Origin: Hondaea fermentalgiana | Lineage: Eukaryota; Sar; Bigyra; Thraustochytrida; Thraustochytriidae | NCBI GenBank assembly: GCA_014084085.1 | Contig: NPFB01000027.1 | Span: forward strand, 222,904 to 286,903 | Reading direction: 5' to 3' | Length of the DNA: 64,000 nt | Shown here: positions 60,796 through 64,000 of the stretch, in pieces | Numbering within the stretch: the stretch's first letter is position 1 | How the letters are laid out: each line of letters begins with the position of its first letter | Program-made: the position numbers and the translations under genes | The notes under the pieces: generated by a model | Database searches by the model: none | Seen by the model: the letters and a program-made list of their open reading frames with translations, nothing else | What the model was told of the DNA's origin: nothing

Positions 60796-60930
60796 CTGCT
60801 GCTGTCGCGGGGGGGCGGGTGCTCCTCCCTTTCCGCCTGCCGCGTGCTTCTTGGCGCCTTTCCCGCCGCGCTCGCTGGCATCGCCGCGGCCTCCTCGGGG
60901 CGCAGGCTTTGCCGGCTCGGGCTCGCCCAT
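58918..60930 (-). CDS. UPF3-like nonsense-mediated decay factor with polyQ and basic low-complexity regions
   Basis: 670 residues. Residues 1-190 are very basic and low complexity, with a run of about 18 Gln (DNA 60751-60803). The UPF3 (Smg-4) domain follows: KVAVRRLPPCFQIAEQFIEQL (about 197-217, family …K..vRrLPP…), GFEDEAAAASFCIDLDG, an Ala/Asp-rich insert of about 70 residues, then the second half of the domain, VPCICNLAINRRRLAGKRKP, TLAEDPEFKAFLE (family …IE.DPEY..FL…) and a following acidic ALLRFLLNEQAKKKKKREE. The C-terminus is Thr/Lys/Ala/Gln-rich. UPF3 links exon-junction complexes or terminating ribosomes to UPF2/UPF1. The RNP-like fold is interrupted by the insert, which is odd. The first LPP motif and the DPEF segment are the main support; similarity elsewhere is weak. 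Its stop is eight bases from the kinesin stop. Confidence 0.68.
60751..60803 (-). repeat. CAG/CAA polyglutamine-encoding repeat
   Basis: About 18 Gln codons in the N-terminal low-complexity part of the UPF3-like protein. Confidence 0.9.
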
Positions 60931-62202
60931 GGCGCGCCCTGATCTCGCGCACGCGCACGGGCACGAGGGCGAGCGGGCGCGCGGCTGGTCGGCCGGTCGC
61001 CCGGCCGGCCTGTCGGTCGGTCGTCGGTCGCCCGGGCTCGGACGAGCGCGCGTCCGCGTCGCTGCTGCGCGGGCCTATCCTATCCGAGTCTGCTGTTGCC
61101 GCCGTCCTCCTTCTTCTGTTCTGTTTGCTTTCAGTCTTACGCGACCACGGCGCAGAAAGAGAGAAACTCGCGCTCGGACGGAGATGGTGCGCGCGGACCT
61201 GAGCCGCTTTGCGCAATGCGTGTGGTGTCGGTGCGTGGAGCTCTCGCTCGTAGCGTACCTCGAGACTTAAGGTGAGCTACGCGCCGAGCTCGTGAGCCAA
61301 GGATTTGGGATGCATGTCGTGTCGTGACGCGCGGGGAGTTGAGCGACTTGCATGCTCTGAAGAAAGTCATTCATGCTTGCATAAGGACCCGTCAAAGCAG
61401 GAACTTAAGCTCCTCAATTGGCACTTGCAAGAGCTGATGTCAATGCTGTCGCCCCGGCCAACCCCATGCTTCTTCTGCACTCCTCACACGCAGTAAAGCC
61501 CGTTCTCACCAGAACCGTTTCCACCCACCTGCCTGACCGACAATCCAGAAGCAGATTTACGCACCCGAATCTCCCTCGACCTTCATTCCCTTTTCTCTCT
61601 CGCGAGCTCGTGGCGAGACCATCGCCAGTCTCGCAGCTTTCCCCCTTCTCCCCTTTCCACGACGCGCGCGAGGCGGGGCCGCCGTTGATCGCCAGGACCG
61701 GAAATGAAGGAAGGTAAAAACGCGGGCCAAACGAACCGGGACGGCCGCTCTCTTTCCACGGTGGCATCGCCATTCCACTCCGTGCCGCTCTCAAGTCGCC
61801 AAGCCTCGCTCGGCCGGTCCCAGCCAGTCCGAGGACTCCGCGCTTGCCCCTCGCCTCGCCTCGCGTCGTCTCGCCTCGCCTCGCGTCGCCTCGCGTCGCC
61901 TCGCGTCGCTGCGAGCGGGGAGGTGCACACCGCGTCTCATCTCATCTCGTCCCATCTCAACCCATAACTCGCTCGCAAGGGAAAGAAAACAAACGTTGCA
62001 AGAGACACGAGTCGAGGCCGAGGCGGCGGCGATACGTACCGCCGCCGAGCTGCAGCCGCGGCTCGCTCGCAGAGGCGGAATTCACTCGCGCCGGGAGGCC
62101 CCGCGGGCGGCGGGCGAGAGGGCCGGGACGGTCCCGGCGCCGCGCTTGGCGTGGCCGCAGACGCGGGGGTCTTGGCTTGCCGGCGAGCGTGCGAGAGGCG
62201 AG
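60931..62202. other. 1.3 kb divergent promoter region
   Basis: Lies between the UPF3-like and TRIC-like genes. No gene is supported. GC-rich CCTCGCGTCG-type tandem repeats lie at about 61850-61912 and an ATCTC repeat at about 61934-61955. The TRIC frame is open back to 61996 but only from a TTG. Confidence 0.5.
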
Positions 62203-63582
62203 ATGACGGGCTCCGGGGAGAAAGCCGAGGAGGAGGAGGAGGAGGAGCGCGAAGAACCGCTGACGTGCGCGGCGAGCACGGCGCGGAGAGAATTGCATGG
62301 GACGAAGACGGCTTCGCGACTGGAAAAGGTGTACTCGGAGCGCTTCTATAATCCGCAATGGCCCTCGTGGGTGCTGCGCCACACGGAGGAGGTGCAGGCA
62401 GCCTTCTTCGTGCTGTTCGCACTGCTATTCGTTCATGACGCCAAGTTTAACGCGCTCGGGTCTGCCAACGGCCGCTTCATTTCCATTGTGGATACCGTCA
62501 ATAGCGTGTCCTGCTTTCGCAAGGGACTCCCGAAGCGACGCAGAGCAGGCATGGTGCGATTCATGTGGGTCCTCTTCGTGTCCTTTGTCGTCAAGTTCGC
62601 GGCCGGATCAGTTATTTCCGTGCTTCTCGGCGCGACACCTGTGATTCTCAAGGGCCCGCGGCACATGGGTTCTTTCTTTATAGGGTTTCTCTTGGTGTGG
62701 CACTCTCCGGGGGACGTTGTCTATCGCTACATCACAAAGTCTGACGCCGTCAAGCTCATGGTTTGCATGTGCTGCGGACTTTACAAGCTACGAAAGGCAC
62801 TCTTTGCCGTTGAGTGCAGCAAAGAGGAGGGTGACAGCTTTGCCTTTGCCTTTACCCTCGTGCTTCTCGCGCTCGACGGGAACTCCGTGTTGCGCAAGGG
62901 CTTTCTCTGGTTTGAAAAGATGCTTGGAATCCGGGAAGCAGGCCAGCGTCTCAGTGTAAACTTTGTACTGCTAGACGCCGTCGAGTCCTCCTATCGCGGA
63001 TTGCGCCAAATTATTGTCGAATACATGGTGCCGGACTTTTGTGTGGCTTTTCTCATCTACTCGTTTGGAAGTGTCCTCGAAGCCGACTTTGTGGAGCTTC
63101 GCATTGGTCTCTTGGTCTACTTTGCCTGGCGCCAGAACACCTTTGGCATACTTGCGCACATTCATCGCGCTTCGCTCTTCCACAATGCCGGAAGGAGCCC
63201 CGTGGCCAACATGCGTCCTGTGGAGAATGCTTTGGCGACAATCCAACAACGCCAGGGCCAAGACTCTGGTGCGACAATCCAACAGCGCCAGGAGCAAGAG
63301 GCTCGGGCGACAATCCAACAACGCAAGGAGCAAGGCTCTGGGGCGACAATTAAACAGCGCCTGCAGCAAGGCTTTGGGGCGAAAATGCAACAGCGCCAGC
63401 AGCACGACTCCACGTCTCCCCGGATAGCTCTTGCGAAAAGAAACCGTCCGCATCAGCAATCGCCGACGGAGAGAAAGCCACTCTTGGGGGACGCCAAGTT
63501 TTCAAAGGATGCCGCGATTAAAAATGAAAGCCCGCTGCTCGAGGAAAAAGTTATCGACGCCTCCATCAAGAAGATCGATTGA
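62203..63582 (+). CDS. TRIC-type cation channel-like membrane protein with C-terminal 12-residue repeats
   Basis: 459 residues from the ATG at 62203. The N-terminus has a run of seven Glu. The membrane part (about 55-320) contains RFMWVLFVSFVVKFAAGSVISVLLGATP, which resembles the TRIC segment HPx-W…M…FGG.il…LLG.P. It continues with GSFFIGFLLVWHSPGDVVYRYI (TRIC: …lW.l…SP.D.v…) and KLMVCMCCGLYKLRKALFAVE. Family TRIC channels are trimeric potassium channels of ER/SR that balance charge during calcium release. About 345-404 is a set of 12-residue repeats (ATIQQRQEQGSG type), then a basic region. The repeats look disordered. Alternatives: a remote TRIC relative without channel function. Neighbouring genes add no clue. 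Start chosen because the upstream 69 codons begin with TTG and are Arg/Ala-rich. Confidence 0.6.
   Translation: MTGSGEKAEEEEEEEREEPLTCAASTARRELHGTKTASRLEKVYSERFYNPQWPSWVLRHTEEVQAAFFVLFALLFVHDAKFNALGSANGRFISIVDTVNSVSCFRKGLPKRRRAGMVRFMWVLFVSFVVKFAAGSVISVLLGATPVILKGPRHMGSFFIGFLLVWHSPGDVVYRYITKSDAVKLMVCMCCGLYKLRKALFAVECSKEEGDSFAFAFTLVLLALDGNSVLRKGFLWFEKMLGIREAGQRLSVNFVLLDAVESSYRGLRQIIVEYMVPDFCVAFLIYSFGSVLEADFVELRIGLLVYFAWRQNTFGILAHIHRASLFHNAGRSPVANMRPVENALATIQQRQGQDSGATIQQRQEQEARATIQQRKEQGSGATIKQRLQQGFGAKMQQRQQHDSTSPRIALAKRNRPHQQSPTERKPLLGDAKFSKDAAIKNESPLLEEKVIDASIKKID
63235..63414 (+). repeat. Five tandem 36-base (12-residue) repeats in the TRIC-like gene
   Basis: Units at 63235, 63271, 63307, 63343 and 63379, each coding A-(T/K)-(I/M)-(Q/K)-Q-R followed by a variable Gln/Glu/Gly half. 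The last unit is the most diverged. Confidence 0.93.
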
Positions 63583-63656
63583 CCTCTTGCCGTGCTCCCT
63601 TTTGTTCAACTTTTCTTCCTTTACTTTCGTCTTTTTTCATCATTTCTATTGACCAT

Positions 63657-63662
63657 AATAAA
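63657..63662 (+). terminator. Candidate poly(A) signal of the TRIC-like gene
   Basis: AATAAA 75 bases after the stop codon in a T-rich 3' region. This is a motif match only. Confidence 0.5.
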
Positions 63663-63780
63663 GCTAACCATTAAATCACGTCCTTTTGTTCTGCTTCGCT
63701 AGCAATGCCGTGACCTTGGCGGACCTTCAGCTTCAATTTGCTGCCAGCCTACCTACCTGCTGACCCCTAGAATGAAAAAT

Positions 63781-64000
63781 CTACTTGCCTACAAATCCAT
63801 CTACCGTGCTTCCCATGTTGTCTATCCGTCCGCATTCCACCTCTCTCGCCGGCCGAGTTTTGCTGTGTCTTGCTGCGCTTTCAAGCTGCTGACGTAGCGG
63901 AACATCGAGCGCTGACTGCTGCGCTGTGTCGCCTTTCAGGAAGGCGACGAGCGGGGCCAGCTGCGTCACCCGTGGGTCCCGAATTCTGGCCGCGCAGGGT
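63781..64000 (-). CDS. 3' end of a minus-strand gene running off the window (partial)
   Basis: An open frame of about 72 codons runs from the window edge to a TAG at 63781-63783. The visible end contains RDPRVTQLAPLVAFLKG, RQQLESAARHSKT and finally NMGSTVDGFVGK. It has balanced composition, unlike the spurious frames nearby, and it is tail-to-tail with the TRIC-like gene. No family is recognised, and length alone is weak support. Confidence 0.35.
   Translation of the reverse strand, partial: PCAARIRDPRVTQLAPLVAFLKGDTAQQSALDVPLRQQLESAARHSKTRPAREVECGRIDNMGSTVDGFVGK

Noticed and set aside
1..64000. Transposons, CRISPR arrays, rRNA genes, viral genes or telomeric repeats
   Set aside because: No transposase or reverse transcriptase motifs, spaced repeats, rRNA signatures, viral proteins or TTAGGG-type arrays were seen on either strand.

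Overview
The window is nuclear DNA from a microbial eukaryote. It has long GC-rich genes that are mostly intronless and lie on both strands. There are no operons or ribosome binding sites. Domain architectures are typically eukaryotic: a kinesin, an anoctamin, an SLC44 transporter, a tubulin-tyrosine-ligase-like protein, a transportin, a TFIIIC subunit and an NMD factor. Compact spacing, rare short introns, polyQ tracts, flagellum-associated genes and a kinesin-light-chain-like TPR gene point to a stramenopile, most likely a thraustochytrid/labyrinthulomycete. That assignment is inference. One 100-N assembly gap lies at 39627-39726.

Layout. 0-13 kb: dual-specificity phosphatase (+), CEP83-like coiled-coil protein (-), TTLL12-like protein (+), transportin-3-like importin (+), TFIIIC WD40 subunit with polyQ and zinc fingers (-). 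13-24 kb: cysteine desulfurase NFS1 (+), anoctamin with C-terminal EF-hands (-), SH3-SH3-coiled-coil-LIM adaptor (+). 25-34 kb: one giant 2972-residue WD40 protein with an IQ motif and a PPC-like beta domain (+). 34-45 kb: pentameric ligand-gated channel with a probable intron (+), coiled-coil protein beside the gap (-), multi-pass membrane protein (+), choline-transporter-like protein (-). 46-50 kb: a TPR gene broken by at least four lesions (+), and an SDR reductase with a clear intron (+). 51-64 kb: giant kinesin-3-like motor with a 49-residue tandem coiled-coil repeat (+), UPF3-like NMD factor (-), TRIC-like cation channel with a 12-residue repeat (+), and the 3' end of a minus-strand gene at the right edge.

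Several genes fit flagellum/centriole and microtubule biology (CEP83-like, TTLL12-like, giant WD40/IQ protein, kinesin-3). A second group handles ions and lipids at membranes (anoctamin, ligand-gated channel, TRIC-like, SLC44). The rest are housekeeping (NFS1, transportin, TFIIIC, UPF3). I see no bacterial-type system, CRISPR array, transposon, tRNA or rRNA. The least explained elements are the decayed TPR gene, the channel lacking TM4, an exact 20-base element upstream of two genes, a degenerate triplicated block at 41.8-42.1 kb, the kinesin repeat array, and the repeat array next to the gap.

Starts were set at the first plausible ATG. Where an open frame extends further 5' only through TTG or GTG, the upstream part was left out.
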